From: Alicyclobacillus sp. SP_1
Lineage (GTDB): Bacteria; Bacillota; Bacilli; Alicyclobacillales; Alicyclobacillaceae
NCBI RefSeq assembly: GCF_024706985.1
Contig: NZ_JAMCCX010000011.1
Span: 1 to 64,000, forward strand
Reading direction: 5' to 3'
Length of the DNA stretch: 64,000 nucleotides
This document shows positions 24,243 to 34,795 of the stretch, one piece after another; the first letter of the stretch is position 1; each line of letters opens with the position of its first letter. The notes beneath the pieces are model-generated. The model was not told the DNA's origin. It saw only the letters and a list, made by a program, of their open reading frames with translations, and did not search any database. A program made the position numbers and the translations under genes.

Positions 24243-25442
24243 TCATGCGCGAAGAGAAGGCAAACAATCTGCCAACAGAGGCAACATGCTTGTCCCCGGT
24301 CCAATGGGCGGGACAGAAAAATATTCTGCAAGCGTGGCACCGAGATCGGCAAATGTAGACCTATCGCCGAGAGGGACGATACCTGTCAACAATTTCGACC
24401 ACAACAGGAGAGGAACCCATTCGCGCGTGTGATCCGTTCCTTCTGTGGTCGGGTCACAGCCATGGTCTGCGGTAATGCAAAGTAAATCGTGTTCTGTCAA
24501 AGTGTCCAGAACTTCCCGCAACTGTACGTCGAATTGTTCAATGGCCCGAGCAAACCCGACTGGGTCGTTACGATGGCCATAGAGAGAATCGAAATCCACT
24601 AGGTTGATATAGACAAGACCAGACCGCACGTTACCCAACGTCTCGATTAAGCGGTGCATGCCGTCCACATTACCCTCTGTATGAATCGCGTCCGTGATGC
24701 CTGAACCACCGTAGATATCGTGAATTTTACCAAGACCGACTACCTTGATGTCACGGTCCGCAAGCTCGTTCAGCACGGTTCTTCCAAAATTCAAAGAGTA
24801 GTCTCTCCGATGGGTCGTACGCACATAATGTCCAGACTGACCCTGAAACGGCCGGGCAATGACCCTACCCACACCGTGTTCTCCAACCAAAATGCTTCTA
24901 GCCTTCTCACACCACTCATACAGAAGCGTGAGCGGAACAATATCCTCATGGGCCGCAATCTGAAATACGCTGTCAGCGGAAGTATACACAATCGGACATT
25001 TTGTCAGCTCGTGTTCCGGCCCATACAATTCGATGACTGCCGTTCCTGACATCGGTTTGTTACAGAGCGCTTTGCGACCGATGGAACGCTCGAACGCATC
25101 CATGACCTCTGCCGGGAATCCATGCGGGTAGACGGGCAAGTCCTTCTCTAAGACGACGCCAACGAATTCCCAGTGACCGTTGGTCGTGTCTTTCCCGTGC
25201 GATTGCTCCCGCATTTTCCCATAAGCACAGGGAGTGGCTTGATTGGGCGCCACGCCCGGAATGTCCTCAATGTTTCCAAGTCCGATCCGCTGTAAATTGG
25301 GAACGTGCAGTCCGTGCACAGCTTGTGCCACATGCTTTAACGTATTCGACGCCACGTCCGCTTTTCCATAATGAGCGGCGTCCGGGGCTGCCCCACAACC
25401 GACACTGTCCAGAACAATCCAGACAAAGCGACGTTCTGTCAT
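24243..25442 (-). CDS. deoB: Phosphopentomutase
   Basis: About 399 residues of the alkaline phosphatase superfamily: metal ligands in VWIVLDSVGCGAAPDA, HGKDTTNGHWEF with the phospho-threonine, GVGRVIARPFQGQ, YINLVDFDSLYGHRND and CITADHGCDPTTEGTDHTRE. It interconverts (deoxy)ribose 1- and 5-phosphates in nucleoside salvage. ATG at 25442 with GGGAGGTC upstream; the longer frame to 25553 reads through the leader. It sits next to a YqzK-like gene as drm does in Bacillus. Confidence 0.93.
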   Translation of the reverse strand: MTERRFVWIVLDSVGCGAAPDAAHYGKADVASNTLKHVAQAVHGLHVPNLQRIGLGNIEDIPGVAPNQATPCAYGKMREQSHGKDTTNGHWEFVGVVLEKDLPVYPHGFPAEVMDAFERSIGRKALCNKPMSGTAVIELYGPEHELTKCPIVYTSADSVFQIAAHEDIVPLTLLYEWCEKARSILVGEHGVGRVIARPFQGQSGHYVRTTHRRDYSLNFGRTVLNELADRDIKVVGLGKIHDIYGGSGITDAIHTEGNVDGMHRLIETLGNVRSGLVYINLVDFDSLYGHRNDPVGFARAIEQFDVQLREVLDTLTEHDLLCITADHGCDPTTEGTDHTREWVPLLLWSKLLTGIVPLGDRSTFADLGATLAEYFSVPPIGPGTSMLPLLADCLPSLRA

Positions 25443-25503
25443 GAAAAGACCTCCCATCCATTCAATCGACGCCTTGAAGTCATTCCCGTTAGAATCTTTT
25501 CCA

Positions 25504-25758
25504 TTAATGAATGAAAAGTCCAAAGCGAATGGTGTTGAGGATATTTTCCCCAATGGCTGTCCAATCTACAGAATACCCATGTGCCGCATGAGATGCAAAG
25601 ACCGCAATGTAGGGTGGCGATGGAAGGCGATTCCGAGGCAGTAGAGGCAGTTTTTGAAACACTCTGGACAGGTGCACGATGAGGAGAATCAGCACAGTCA
25701 GAAACGAGAAAAACAGAATCATGTCCAGAAACTCTCGAAAGAACGAATGGGGCCGCAC
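25504..25758 (-). CDS. Small membrane protein, YqzK/DUF4227-like
   Basis: 84 residues: one membrane helix (MILFFSFLTVLILLIVHL, about 13-30) followed by a basic, proline-rich LPRNRLPSPPYIAVFA segment. GTG start with a strong GGAGGAGG site. Position between spoIIM/RNHCP and deoB corresponds to yqzK in Bacillus, and the shape (one N-terminal helix, P-x-AVF) fits DUF4227, but the identity is not certain. fur and xerD, present nearby in Bacillus, are missing here. Confidence 0.6.
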   Translation of the reverse strand: MRPHSFFREFLDMILFFSFLTVLILLIVHLSRVFQKLPLLPRNRLPSPPYIAVFASHAAHGYSVDWTAIGENILNTIRFGLFIH

Positions 25759-25832
25759 TCGAATTCCTCCTCCGTTTCGGCACTTTGCCCGGTCAATCGG
25801 GCCCCCTACTTCTCGTCGGGAAAAGACCCATA

Positions 25833-26162
25833 TTATCCCTTGCGCCGAAAGATGTCCATAGCCGCTTCCAGAGAATCTGGCTGGAGCGGATCGTCAAAAT
25901 CGAGAATGTTTTTTGAAAGAGCATTGCATCGTTCGCATTGATGCACCACTTGGTATCCTTTTTTCGAGTGATAGACAATTTCGATAGGCTTCATCAATCC
26001 ACCGCAGTCGGCAGAGCGGTCTCCCGGATAGACATCTAAATGCACCGAATGTAAGCAGTGCGGGCAATGATTTCGGCAGGACTTATGGGATGGGAGCACG
26101 GCTTCTCCGCACTGAACGCAAACAAAACTTTCATTGATATCGGTAAATCTAGAACTCACCAC
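25833..26162 (-). CDS. RNHCP-domain zinc protein
   Basis: 109 residues. FVCVQCG and CRNHCPHCLHSVHLD give two CxxC pairs including the family name motif RNHCP, followed by YPGDRSADCGGLMKP and a second pair CERCNAL. The family binds zinc; its role is unknown. GTG start, with a second GTG directly after; AGGAG lies upstream. It follows spoIIM by about 100 bases. Confidence 0.82.
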   Translation of the reverse strand: MVSSRFTDINESFVCVQCGEAVLPSHKSCRNHCPHCLHSVHLDVYPGDRSADCGGLMKPIEIVYHSKKGYQVVHQCERCNALSKNILDFDDPLQPDSLEAAMDIFRRKG

Positions 26163-26262
26163 GCCATGATTCTCTCCTAAACGACCGCGGGGCCCTTTGA
26201 TATGGGGTACAGTGGCAACGGACGATTTGATGATGATTTAACGGTATTCTCTTTTATTGTAT

Positions 26263-26934
26263 TCAATGGAGCAGCCCTACGAGAAGATGTGGCGCAATAA
26301 AAATTTGGACAAAGTCGGCGACAGCGAGTCCGCCCAAGCATGCCACAAAAGCACCTGTATAGCGGAAGACGCGCAACAATAAACTTGGTAGGGCGAAAGA
26401 CTGCCGAAGAATGTGCATAGAGAAGCGAATAGCGATGAGAGCTGCGATGAGAAGGGTGGTATAAGCGAGAAATTGATGAGTAAATATTCCCAAAATTGAA
26501 ATCCACAACCCATTCCACCCAAAATGGAGAACTGTGAATCCAATTGCGAATCCGATGGAAAAGGCTCGAAGAAACAGCGTCACCAGAATAAAGGGTATTC
26601 CAATCACGGAAAGACCCAAGACCCACAACAAGGCCAGCAATCGACCATCAGAAATCAACCGTTGCCACAGAACGTCTTGGCTCGGCGGAAACTGATGGGT
26701 GTGTATGGCCGATAGGAGACTTTGAACCCGATTGACTAAGACAAACGATTCTGCCGGAGACAGTTGCCCTGCAACAATTCCTCCAAAAAGAAGACCACAC
26801 ACAGACACTGCCATCAAGAATACGGTCACATTCCACTCGCGCTGCAGAAATTTCCCCCACAAGTGGAGTCTCGCAGCCGGATTGGCTTTAGAATCAACGG
26901 CCATGAGTCGAGTCGAATGCCAATCACGCGTCAT
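26263..26934 (-). CDS. spoIIM: Stage II sporulation protein M
   Basis: About 223 residues with five to six membrane helices; VFLMAVSVCGLLFGGIVAGQL, FILVTLFLRAFSIGFAIGFTVLHFG and GIFTHQFLAYTTLLIAALIAI fit SpoIIM. In Bacillus it scaffolds the SpoIID-SpoIIP-SpoIIM peptidoglycan machine that drives engulfment. The ATG at 26934 follows AAAGGATGG; a longer frame begins at 27003. Neighbour Nudix gene upstream matches Bacillus gene order. Confidence 0.86.
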   Translation of the reverse strand: MTRDWHSTRLMAVDSKANPAARLHLWGKFLQREWNVTVFLMAVSVCGLLFGGIVAGQLSPAESFVLVNRVQSLLSAIHTHQFPPSQDVLWQRLISDGRLLALLWVLGLSVIGIPFILVTLFLRAFSIGFAIGFTVLHFGWNGLWISILGIFTHQFLAYTTLLIAALIAIRFSMHILRQSFALPSLLLRVFRYTGAFVACLGGLAVADFVQIFIAPHLLVGLLH

Positions 26935-27087
26935 CGGGATCGACCATCCTTTCACAGAGAGGTCTGCATTCCTACGAACCTCGTTCGAAGGTACATGACA
27001 CAATCTATGAGATGGTGATAGACTTTATGCCCGAAGAGGCTTGTATAGAGTACCTATGCATCCCTTTGACCCATCTGAATCAAGGGC

Positions 27088-27657
27088 TTATTCGTCTCGG
27101 CGCATAGCCAGCCAAGCATAGATACCAACAAGAGTTTTTGCATCTTGAAGTTCCCCGTGCTCAAGAAAACGCAAGATTTCTTCCCGCGGAAAAATAGAGA
27201 CCGCGAGAAATTCATCCTCGTCTAGTTTCTGCTGAGATGGTAGAAGCGAATCTGCTCGAAACAACCAAATCCGTTCATCAGCAAAACCAGGAGACGTGTA
27301 AAAGTCATGGATTAAGTGTACCGATTGCGCGGCGTACCCGGTCTCTTCCAGCAGTTCACGCATCGCGGCTGATGTCGGGTCTTCGCCTGCCTCTAATTTG
27401 CCGGCGGGCAGTTCCCATAGAAAGCAATTGGGCGCCGTGCGGTATTGTCGGACAAGAAGCAAGTGGTCGGGGCTGGGCTCTGCTAAAACGGCGACGGCTC
27501 CTGGATGCCGCACGACTTCTCGGTCGGTCACCCGGCCGTTCGGTAATTGTACCTGAAGGCGGTCCAAGTCGATGATTCGCCCCGAATAGAGGCGGTCTGT
27601 ATGAAGCAACGTCTCTCCTTCTGGGTGCGAAGGACCGCCGCATCTGTTACTGTCCAT
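27088..27657 (-). CDS. nudF: Nudix hydrolase, ADP-ribose pyrophosphatase type
   Basis: 189 residues with the Nudix box G-x5-E-x7-REUxEE as GKLEAGEDPTSAAMRELLEE (about 86-105). The preceding FLWELPAG and following PGFADERIWLF match the ADP-ribose pyrophosphatase group that cleaves ADP-ribose to AMP and ribose 5-phosphate. The start overlaps the end of the M20 peptidase gene by 11 bases, so the two are probably co-transcribed. Confidence 0.85.
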   Translation of the reverse strand: MDSNRCGGPSHPEGETLLHTDRLYSGRIIDLDRLQVQLPNGRVTDREVVRHPGAVAVLAEPSPDHLLLVRQYRTAPNCFLWELPAGKLEAGEDPTSAAMRELLEETGYAAQSVHLIHDFYTSPGFADERIWLFRADSLLPSQQKLDEDEFLAVSIFPREEILRFLEHGELQDAKTLVGIYAWLAMRRDE

Positions 27658-28786
27658 CAGAACTCAACTTCTCTCCGGCCTCTAAGGTACAGAAAGTCGT
27701 GGCGATTTTCGCAGCCTCCACAATATCCTCAAGACGAATCATCTCTGATGTCGAGTGTATCTCTTCATACCCGATGCCAATGTTCAAAATGGGCAGACCT
27801 GCGGCCGACAAAATATTTGCATCGCTACCACCACCAACTTCTACAGGCACTGGTTGATGCCCCAACCTCTGCATCGCGGCTTCAATCCGCTGGCGCGCCG
27901 GAGAGTCGGAACCATATCGAAAGCCATCATACATTTTCTGGTGACGAAATTCCACGCGTGCCGCGTTCTCGGCAGCTGTCGCCTCAAAGACTTGTTGCAT
28001 CTGATGAATGATTTTCTCCAGTTTCTCAGCATTTCGGCTGCGAATTTCCCCGAGCAAGCGAGCGCGTTCGGCGACGACGTTGGTCGGGCTCTCTCCGACA
28101 AAACTGCCAATGTTGACGGTCGTCTCTTCATCAATCCGCCCGTGCGGCATCTGCGCGACCGCACGCGCGGCAACCCGAATGGCCGAGATGCCTCGTTCCG
28201 GAGCTACACCCGCATGCGCCGACTTGCCAACAAAGGTCGCTTCCCACTTGACCTGAGTAGGTCCGGCAACAGGAATGGTGCCAATCGCTCCACCCGAGTC
28301 CAGCGACAGCCCTACGTCCGAGTGGATTAGACTCATATCCAAATGGCGGGCTCCCTGCAGCCCAATCTCCTCGGCGATGGTCAGCACAACCTGAATTTGT
28401 CCATGCGGCACGCGATTCTGAACAATGTATCGCACGGCAGACAAAATTGCAGTCACGCCCGCCTTGTCGTCGGCACCTAAAACGGTCGATCCGTCACTAT
28501 GCACGACTCCAGCGTCTACGCGGGGGCTGACCCCCCGACCGGGTTGAACGGTGTCCATATGCGCTGCCAGCAGCACTTTAGGAAGGGACGAATCTCCCGG
28601 CAACGTGGCAATCAAATTTCCCGTCTCGCCTCCAAGTTGTTCTCCCGCTTGGTCAAACGTTATAGAAAACCCCAGTTCAGCCAACTCTTTTTGGCAACGC
28701 TGCGCCATCCGACCTTCTTCGAGAGAGTGGCTCGATATTTGCACCAATTCCAGAAACGTTCTTTCAATCCACTCCGCATTCATGTC
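27647..28786 (-). CDS. M20-family metallopeptidase (YqjE/PepT-like)
   Basis: About 379 residues. Zinc ligands appear in LLAAHMDTVQPG (H, D), GADDKAG, the catalytic EEIGLQGA and the last VGGGSDANI/EEIHSTSEM histidine; a dimerisation domain lies in the middle (about 180-290). It cleaves short peptides. The likely start is the ATG of MNAEWIERTF at 28786; the frame extends to 28825. In Bacillus YqjE is near other yqj catabolic genes, as here. Confidence 0.82.
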   Translation of the reverse strand, partial: DMNAEWIERTFLELVQISSHSLEEGRMAQRCQKELAELGFSITFDQAGEQLGGETGNLIATLPGDSSLPKVLLAAHMDTVQPGRGVSPRVDAGVVHSDGSTVLGADDKAGVTAILSAVRYIVQNRVPHGQIQVVLTIAEEIGLQGARHLDMSLIHSDVGLSLDSGGAIGTIPVAGPTQVKWEATFVGKSAHAGVAPERGISAIRVAARAVAQMPHGRIDEETTVNIGSFVGESPTNVVAERARLLGEIRSRNAEKLEKIIHQMQQVFEATAAENAARVEFRHQKMYDGFRYGSDSPARQRIEAAMQRLGHQPVPVEVGGGSDANILSAAGLPILNIGIGYEEIHSTSEMIRLEDIVEAAKIATTFCTLEAGEKLSSDGQ

Positions 28787-28890
28787 CATGAACCGTCCAC
28801 ACTCCTTTGTAAACAAGCGATGCACTGACTGGCACGTTGACGCCCGACACTCGTCTTGTTAGCCATTCGGTCGTCGAAGAAAGGGCGCAC

Positions 28891-30435
28891 TTACAACGGA
28901 ATGTTTCCGTGTTTTCGCTGCGGGCGCGCTTCTTGCTTGTGTTCTAGTAACTCGAGCCCTTCAAAGAGAAGTCGCCTTGTTTCGCGTGGGTCGATGACAT
29001 CGTCTACCATTCCCGCCCCTGCGGCGACGTAAGGATTCGCAACCTTTTCGCGATATTCTTGAATTCGCAGAGACCGAGCTTGTTCCGGATTCTCTGCCGC
29101 GGCAATTTCTTTGGCATAAATGATATTGGCTGCTCCTTCGGGTCCCATGACCGCAATTTCGGATGCTGGCCATGCATACACTAAGTCGGCGCCAATCGCT
29201 TTACTGTTCATCGCGACATACGCACCGCCGTACGCCTTGCGAAGAATCACCGTAATTTTCGGGACCGTGGCCTCCGAGTACGCGTAGAGAATTTTCGCGC
29301 CGTGGCGAATGATGCCACCGAGTTCCTGTTTTACTCCAGGAATAAATCCGGTAACATCTTCCAGGGTGATGAGTGGAATTTGAAAGGAATCACAAAACCG
29401 AATAAACCGCGCCACTTTGTCGGACGAGTCAATGTCCAGTCCACCCGCCATGAATTTGGGTTGATTGGCTATGAGCCCAACCACACGCCCACCAATTCGT
29501 CCAAAGCCGACCACAGCATTTCGTGCAAAGAGCTTTTGTACCTCGAAAAAATCTCCATCATCGACGAGTCGGCCAATGATGTCTTTGACATCGTAGACTT
29601 TCGACCCTTCATCTGGAATGAGTTCGAGAATCGACTCATCCGGTTCCCATGAGCCCGCATAAGGCACCGTCGGCGGCTTTTCCGAGTGCGATGACGGCAA
29701 GAAGCTGAGCAAACGTCGCACTTCCGCCAACGCCTCTTCTTCCGAAGGAGAAGAAAAATGTGCCACCCCGCTGACGGCTTCTTGCACGCGTGCGCCACCC
29801 AGTTCTTCGCTTGTGATTTTTTCACCGGTGACCGTTTCAATGACTTTCGGACCAGTGATAAACATTTGACTGGTCCCTTCAACCATGAAAATGAAGTCGG
29901 TAATCGCCGGAGAGTAGACTGCTCCACCAGCACACGGTCCCATAATAATAGAGATTTGCGGAATAACCCCAGAATAAATCGCATTTCGATAAAATACATG
30001 ACCATACCCGTCGAGTGACACTACGCCTTCCTGAATACGCGCCCCTCCAGAGTCATTCAAACCGATAATGGGCGATCCCGTTGCTACCGCCATGTCCATC
30101 ACGTTGGCGATTTTTCGTGCATGCACCTCACCGAGCGCTCCGCCAAAGACCGTAAAGTCTTGCGCAAAGATGTATACTTTGCGTCCGTCGACGGTTCCGT
30201 AGCCAGTGACTACTCCCTCCCCTGGAGCATCGATGGAGTCCATCCCCAGATACGGCGCTCGCGTGTGAGCAAAAGCGAACAACTCTCGGAAGGACCCTTC
30301 GTCTAAAAGCATCTCGATGCGTTCGCGGGCCGTATATTTGCCTTTCTCGTGTTGCTGAAGGATGCGTTTGTCGCCGCCTCCAAGCTGAATTTTCCGGCGT
30401 TTGTCATCCAACTCTGTCAACTTTCGCTCCATCAT
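28891..30435 (-). CDS. Acyl-CoA carboxylase beta (carboxyltransferase) subunit, propionyl-CoA type
   Basis: 514 residues: two crotonase-like carboxyltransferase halves with [52 protein letters not shown], and in the second half [26 protein letters not shown] and the end KHGNIPL typical of PccB/MmdA. It would carboxylate propionyl-CoA with biotin carried by another protein; no biotin carboxylase or carrier gene is in the window. It overlaps the upstream fused epimerase gene by four bases. Confidence 0.87.
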   Translation of the reverse strand: MMERKLTELDDKRRKIQLGGGDKRILQQHEKGKYTARERIEMLLDEGSFRELFAFAHTRAPYLGMDSIDAPGEGVVTGYGTVDGRKVYIFAQDFTVFGGALGEVHARKIANVMDMAVATGSPIIGLNDSGGARIQEGVVSLDGYGHVFYRNAIYSGVIPQISIIMGPCAGGAVYSPAITDFIFMVEGTSQMFITGPKVIETVTGEKITSEELGGARVQEAVSGVAHFSSPSEEEALAEVRRLLSFLPSSHSEKPPTVPYAGSWEPDESILELIPDEGSKVYDVKDIIGRLVDDGDFFEVQKLFARNAVVGFGRIGGRVVGLIANQPKFMAGGLDIDSSDKVARFIRFCDSFQIPLITLEDVTGFIPGVKQELGGIIRHGAKILYAYSEATVPKITVILRKAYGGAYVAMNSKAIGADLVYAWPASEIAVMGPEGAANIIYAKEIAAAENPEQARSLRIQEYREKVANPYVAAGAGMVDDVIDPRETRRLLFEGLELLEHKQEARPQRKHGNIPL

Positions 30436-31259
30436 TGTGCATGCTCCTTTATCCTTTGACAGTACTCTGTCAACACCCCGTTTGAAGCTGCAGGATGGAC
30501 AAATCCGATGAGCTTGCCATGCCCACCTCGCCTCGGTTTTTCGTCCAACAGCCGGTAGCCAGCGTTCTGGGCGCGCAGGAGTGCCTCTTCGACACTATCC
30601 ACTTCGTAAGCGATGTGATGCATTCCTGGCCCACGTTTCTTGAGAAACGTAGCCACCGCGCTCGCTTCTGACAGAGGTTCCAAAAGCTCCAAAAACGTCT
30701 CGCCGGCTTGAAGAAATGCGACCTTAACGTGATCGTCTGGAATCGTCTCCTCGTGAACCAGCGGAAGACCGAGATGTTCAGTATAGAATGCAATGGACTT
30801 GGCGATAGAGTCTACGGCGATGCCAATGTGGTCAATGCGCCCCGTCAAGGGCGGCAAGACTGATGCCTTCGCCACGTGCTGCCGAATGTATTCTGCCATG
30901 CCGTGTATGCTCGAACCCGGTGTAAATATCTCAGCAATACCAGACTGCTTAAGCAGAGGAATGTCTTGTTCGGGAATGACTCCGCCGCCGATCACGAGAA
31001 TGTCTCCGGCTCCTCTTGCGCGCAAAGCCTGCACGACCTCTGGAAATAAATCCATGTGCGCTCCAGACAGCGACGAGAGGCCGACGCAGGCAACATCTTC
31101 TTGCACTGCGACCGCCGCAATTTGGTCTGGCGTCTGTCGCAGTCCCGTATAAATAACCTCCATGCCTTCATCCCGTAACCCTTGAGCCACAACCAAGGCT
31201 CCTCGGTCGTGACCATCAAGACCCGGTTTTGCCACCAATACTCGTATTGGATTTGCCAA
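30432..31259 (-). CDS. Fused methylmalonyl-CoA mutase B12-binding subunit and methylmalonyl-CoA epimerase
   Basis: 275 residues with two domains. Residues 1-130 are the cobalamin-binding domain: GLDGHDRG (His17 as lower cobalt ligand, D-x-H-x2-G), LSSLSGAH and [11 protein letters not shown]. Residues 142-275 are a vicinal oxygen chelate epimerase with [10 protein letters not shown] (His144), TFLELLEP and MHHIAYEV metal ligands. It completes the mutase encoded upstream and interconverts methylmalonyl-CoA epimers. TTG start with GGAGG seven bases before it. Confidence 0.85.
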   Translation of the reverse strand: MANPIRVLVAKPGLDGHDRGALVVAQGLRDEGMEVIYTGLRQTPDQIAAVAVQEDVACVGLSSLSGAHMDLFPEVVQALRARGAGDILVIGGGVIPEQDIPLLKQSGIAEIFTPGSSIHGMAEYIRQHVAKASVLPPLTGRIDHIGIAVDSIAKSIAFYTEHLGLPLVHEETIPDDHVKVAFLQAGETFLELLEPLSEASAVATFLKKRGPGMHHIAYEVDSVEEALLRAQNAGYRLLDEKPRRGGHGKLIGFVHPAASNGVLTEYCQRIKEHAQ

Positions 31260-31286
31260 CTTGTCACCTCCATTCGCGTTTCCCAG

Positions 31287-32942
31287 TCAATAAAGCGGGG
31301 GACGATATTCGCCAAAAACATCGCGCAGTGTGTCACAGATTTCTCCGACCGTCGCGTAATTGCGAACCGCTTGCACGATGAACGGCATCAGGTTGTCCGT
31401 AGCAGTAGCCGCTCTGTGGAGCTCATCCAGCGACTGGCGCCAAGGTTCCACCGCCCTCTCCCCGCGAAGTTTCGCCAAACGCTCTGTCTGAATGCGACCA
31501 AGTTCAGGATTGACGCGAAGAATCTCCGGCGCCTCCTCTTCTTCGCTCGTGAACTTGTTCACTCCGACGACTGTCTGCGTTCCATTCTCAATCTCTAATT
31601 GCGTACGATAAGCGGCATGATGAATCTCCTTTTGCATATACCCCTGTTCAATGGCCGCCACCGCACCGCCGAGTGCATCAATGTGTTCAATGTATTGTGT
31701 TGCCCGAGCTTCAAGATCACTCGTGAGCGACTCCAGGAAGTAACTCCCTCCCAGCGGATCGACCGTATCTCCAACATGATTCTCATATGCCAGAATCTGC
31801 TGAGTGCGTAGCGCAATTCGCGCCGAAGACTCGGTCGGCAAGGCCAGTGCCTCGTCGCGACTATTGGTATGTAAGCTCTGCGTTCCTCCCAGGACCGCGG
31901 CCAGCGCCTGGACTGTGACACGCACCACATTGTTGTCAGGCTGTTGAGCGGTGAGGGTGCTACCCCCTGTTTGGGTATGGAATCGCAGTTGCAGCGATTT
32001 TGGGTTTTTCGCTCCAAACCGCTCTTTCATGATGTGCGCCCACATGCGACGAGCCGCCCGAAACTTGGCAATTTCTTCAAAGAAATCGTTATGGGCATTA
32101 AAGAAAAAGGAAAGCCTCGGCGCAAAGTCGTCAATTTTCAATCCTTTATCCAATGCTGCCTGAACGTAAGCGATGGCATTCGACAGCGTGAATGCAATTT
32201 CTTGTACCGCAGTCGATCCCGCTTCGCGTATATGGTATCCGGAAATGGAAATCGTGTTCCAATTAGGGACCTCGGACGCGCAGTAAGAAAAAATGTCCGT
32301 AATCAATCGCATCGAAGGCTTAGGTGGATAAATGTAAGTCCCTCGAGCCACATACTCCTTCAAAATGTCATTTTGAATGGTCCCCGACAACTTGCTCCAT
32401 GGAACGCCAGTACTCTCGGCCACCACGAGGTACATCGCCAGCAGGACGGAGGCAGGTGCATTGATGGTCATGGACGTACTCACATCGGCAAGTGGAATGT
32501 CCCGCAGTAACAATTCCATGTCGAGACGCGAAGAAATAGACACACCGACCTTCCCGACTTCTCCTTTAGAAAAGGGATGGTCCGCATCGTAGCCAATTTG
32601 CGTCGGAAGGTCAAACGCGGTGCTCAGACCAGTTTGACCTTGTTCCAATAAGTAGCGGAAGCGAGCATTCGTCTCCTCGGCGGAGCCAAAGCCAGCATAT
32701 TGCCGCATGGTCCAAAAACGCGTGCGGTACATAGTTGGCTGTATGCCCCGCGTATACGGAAATTCACCCGGAAGGCCGAGCTTTGTCGCATACTCATCGT
32801 CTGCGACTCCGTGCTCTGGAAGATATAGACGCTCTACGGGTATCTCCGACGTCGTGCGAAATTCGGTCTGGCGTTCTGGGCGTTTTGCTACCTGGGCTTC
32901 CGTTGAATCCAACCAGCGCTCATAGTCGTCTCGCATCGTCAC
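31287..32942 (-). CDS. Methylmalonyl-CoA mutase large subunit (catalytic)
   Basis: 551 residues of the TIM-barrel domain only, with [51 protein letters not shown] and [16 protein letters not shown]. It rearranges (R)-methylmalonyl-CoA to succinyl-CoA with adenosylcobalamin. The cobalamin domain is supplied by the next gene, as in two-subunit mutases. GTG start overlaps the lipB stop (GTGA), with GGAGGGAAG upstream. Confidence 0.92.
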   Translation of the reverse strand: MTMRDDYERWLDSTEAQVAKRPERQTEFRTTSEIPVERLYLPEHGVADDEYATKLGLPGEFPYTRGIQPTMYRTRFWTMRQYAGFGSAEETNARFRYLLEQGQTGLSTAFDLPTQIGYDADHPFSKGEVGKVGVSISSRLDMELLLRDIPLADVSTSMTINAPASVLLAMYLVVAESTGVPWSKLSGTIQNDILKEYVARGTYIYPPKPSMRLITDIFSYCASEVPNWNTISISGYHIREAGSTAVQEIAFTLSNAIAYVQAALDKGLKIDDFAPRLSFFFNAHNDFFEEIAKFRAARRMWAHIMKERFGAKNPKSLQLRFHTQTGGSTLTAQQPDNNVVRVTVQALAAVLGGTQSLHTNSRDEALALPTESSARIALRTQQILAYENHVGDTVDPLGGSYFLESLTSDLEARATQYIEHIDALGGAVAAIEQGYMQKEIHHAAYRTQLEIENGTQTVVGVNKFTSEEEEAPEILRVNPELGRIQTERLAKLRGERAVEPWRQSLDELHRAATATDNLMPFIVQAVRNYATVGEICDTLRDVFGEYRPPLY

Positions 32943-33652
32943 AGTGAGCTTCCCTCCAAAGCGTCGCTCGGAACGCGTTCAACAGCGACGTCAAACACTT
33001 CTGCGAAGCGACGGTAGAGACGTTCTTCCCACTCGTCGTAAGACGCATCCGTGCCCAATTCGTTTGCCACAGACGTCACGCTTCGATCCGTTATTCCACA
33101 GGGCACAATGGTTTTAAAATCCTCTAGATTGGTGGTCACATTGAGTGCGATGCCATGCGAGGAGACAAATTCACCCGATGGGCGGCGCTTCATACGCGCC
33201 CCGACCGCGCAAATTTTCCCATCTCCAACCCAGACTCCTGGATAATCCTCATTCCGTGTGGCAACAATTCCGACTTCCGAGAGAGCGCGAATGACCATTT
33301 CTTCTAGGTTTCGAACATACTTCGCCACGTCGTTTCCGAATGGTCCCAAATGCAAAATGGGATACACAACCAACTGTCCCGGACCATGGTAAGTGACATC
33401 TCCGCCGCGGTCGACCTCTAACACATCGAAGCCTCTCGCGTTCAAATCGCTGGGCGAGGCCAAAATATGTTCGGACGACCCGTTCCGGCCAATCGTGATG
33501 GTCCGCGGATGCTCCACAGTGTAGACCGTCTGCAAGTCGTCCTGCTCCGCCAACAGCGACTCTGCGCGTTGTTGCTGAATCTGCAACGCCTTTCGGTAGT
33601 TCATGCGATTCAGCGCCACAAAGCGCACATGTTCAGAAAATTCTTCTGGCAT
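32939..33652 (-). CDS. lipB: Lipoyl(octanoyl) transferase
   Basis: 237 residues. [47 protein letters not shown] and the catalytic Cys in [13 protein letters not shown] identify LipB. It moves octanoyl from acyl carrier protein onto lipoyl domains. Many Bacilli use LipM/LipL instead, so its presence beside lipA and the E2 gene is notable. It is in the branched-chain catabolic operon. Confidence 0.9.
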   Translation of the reverse strand: MPEEFSEHVRFVALNRMNYRKALQIQQQRAESLLAEQDDLQTVYTVEHPRTITIGRNGSSEHILASPSDLNARGFDVLEVDRGGDVTYHGPGQLVVYPILHLGPFGNDVAKYVRNLEEMVIRALSEVGIVATRNEDYPGVWVGDGKICAVGARMKRRPSGEFVSSHGIALNVTTNLEDFKTIVPCGITDRSVTSVANELGTDASYDEWEERLYRRFAEVFDVAVERVPSDALEGSSL

Positions 33653-33746
33653 CTAACCACCCCATATTCGACTCTATGCGATCTGCGGCGAAATCCCCCA
33701 TCTTGTCCCAAGCCTCTTCGCCAGAACGATGCACTCTGCCACCCTG

Positions 33747-34694
33747 TCAAATCGACGACTGTGCCGACTGCAGAGGCAGCCCATCTGCTCTCAAGACCTG
33801 TTCGTGAGCGTGGTAAGAACTTCGAACCATCGGACCAGACTCAACATGTGCGAATCCCCTGGAAAGCCCTTCTCCACGCAGGCGCAGAAATTCGGTTGGA
33901 GTGTAAAATTTCTCCACTAACAAGTGGCGTTTGGTTGGCTGCAGATATTGTCCAATCGTCAAAATATCCACGTGAACAGAACGGAGGTCGTCCATCGTTT
34001 CTAAAATTTCATCGATGTCTTCTCCTACTCCAACCATTAGGCTGGATTTGGTTCGAATGTCCGGCCGGAGTTGCTTAGACTTCTCCAACAGCGCCAGTGT
34101 TCGCTCATACTTGGCGCGTGACCGGACCTTGTCGGACAGGCGCCGCACAGTCTCCACGTTGTGATTGAGAATATCCGGTGAAGCATCCAACACCACTTTC
34201 AACGCATTCCAGTCGCCCTGGAAGTCCGGTATCAAGACTTCTACCCCGCAACTTGGTACACGTTTGCGAATCGCCTCAATAGTAGCGGCAAAAATTGAGG
34301 AACCGCCGTCTTTCAAATCATCGCGTGCAACGGAAGTGACGACCACATGCTGCAAGTTCATCTGCTCTACAGCCTCGGCTACATGCTCGGGTTCAGCCAA
34401 GTCCAACTCAGTGGGACGCCCAGTATGAACCGCACAGAACCTGCAGGCACGCGTACAGGTTTCTCCCAAAATCATAAACGTCGCAGTCCGATTTTGCCAA
34501 CATTCATATATGTTGGGGCACTTTGCCTCTTCACAAACGGTGTGCAACGACTTAGAGCGCATCAGTTGTTTGAGTTCTTGATACTCTTCGCCCGTATTGA
34601 GTTTAATTTTAAGCCACTCTGGCCGTGACAGTGCTTGCTCGCGCATGATACGCGCCTTTTCCGCCTGCTTCTCCGCAAATTGTGACTTCACCAT
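33747..34694 (-). CDS. lipA: Lipoyl synthase (radical SAM)
   Basis: About 315 residues. The auxiliary cluster cysteines are in [13 protein letters not shown]; the radical SAM CxxxCxxC is in [10 protein letters not shown]; the terminal serine motif is in [10 protein letters not shown]. It inserts sulphur into octanoyl groups. ATG at 34694 preceded by GAGAGGTGAC; the frame from 34772 extends into the intergenic region. Coupled with lipB it would activate the E2 of the same operon. Confidence 0.93.
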   Translation of the reverse strand: MVKSQFAEKQAEKARIMREQALSRPEWLKIKLNTGEEYQELKQLMRSKSLHTVCEEAKCPNIYECWQNRTATFMILGETCTRACRFCAVHTGRPTELDLAEPEHVAEAVEQMNLQHVVVTSVARDDLKDGGSSIFAATIEAIRKRVPSCGVEVLIPDFQGDWNALKVVLDASPDILNHNVETVRRLSDKVRSRAKYERTLALLEKSKQLRPDIRTKSSLMVGVGEDIDEILETMDDLRSVHVDILTIGQYLQPTKRHLLVEKFYTPTEFLRLRGEGLSRGFAHVESGPMVRSSYHAHEQVLRADGLPLQSAQSSI

Positions 34695-34795
34695 GTCACC
34701 TCTCACGCCCCTCTGTACATAGTTTAGCCGTTTGAACCATAAATTCAAAAGCCCAGCCGCTCCAACGTCCAAGCGACCGGGTGTGTTCGACTATG

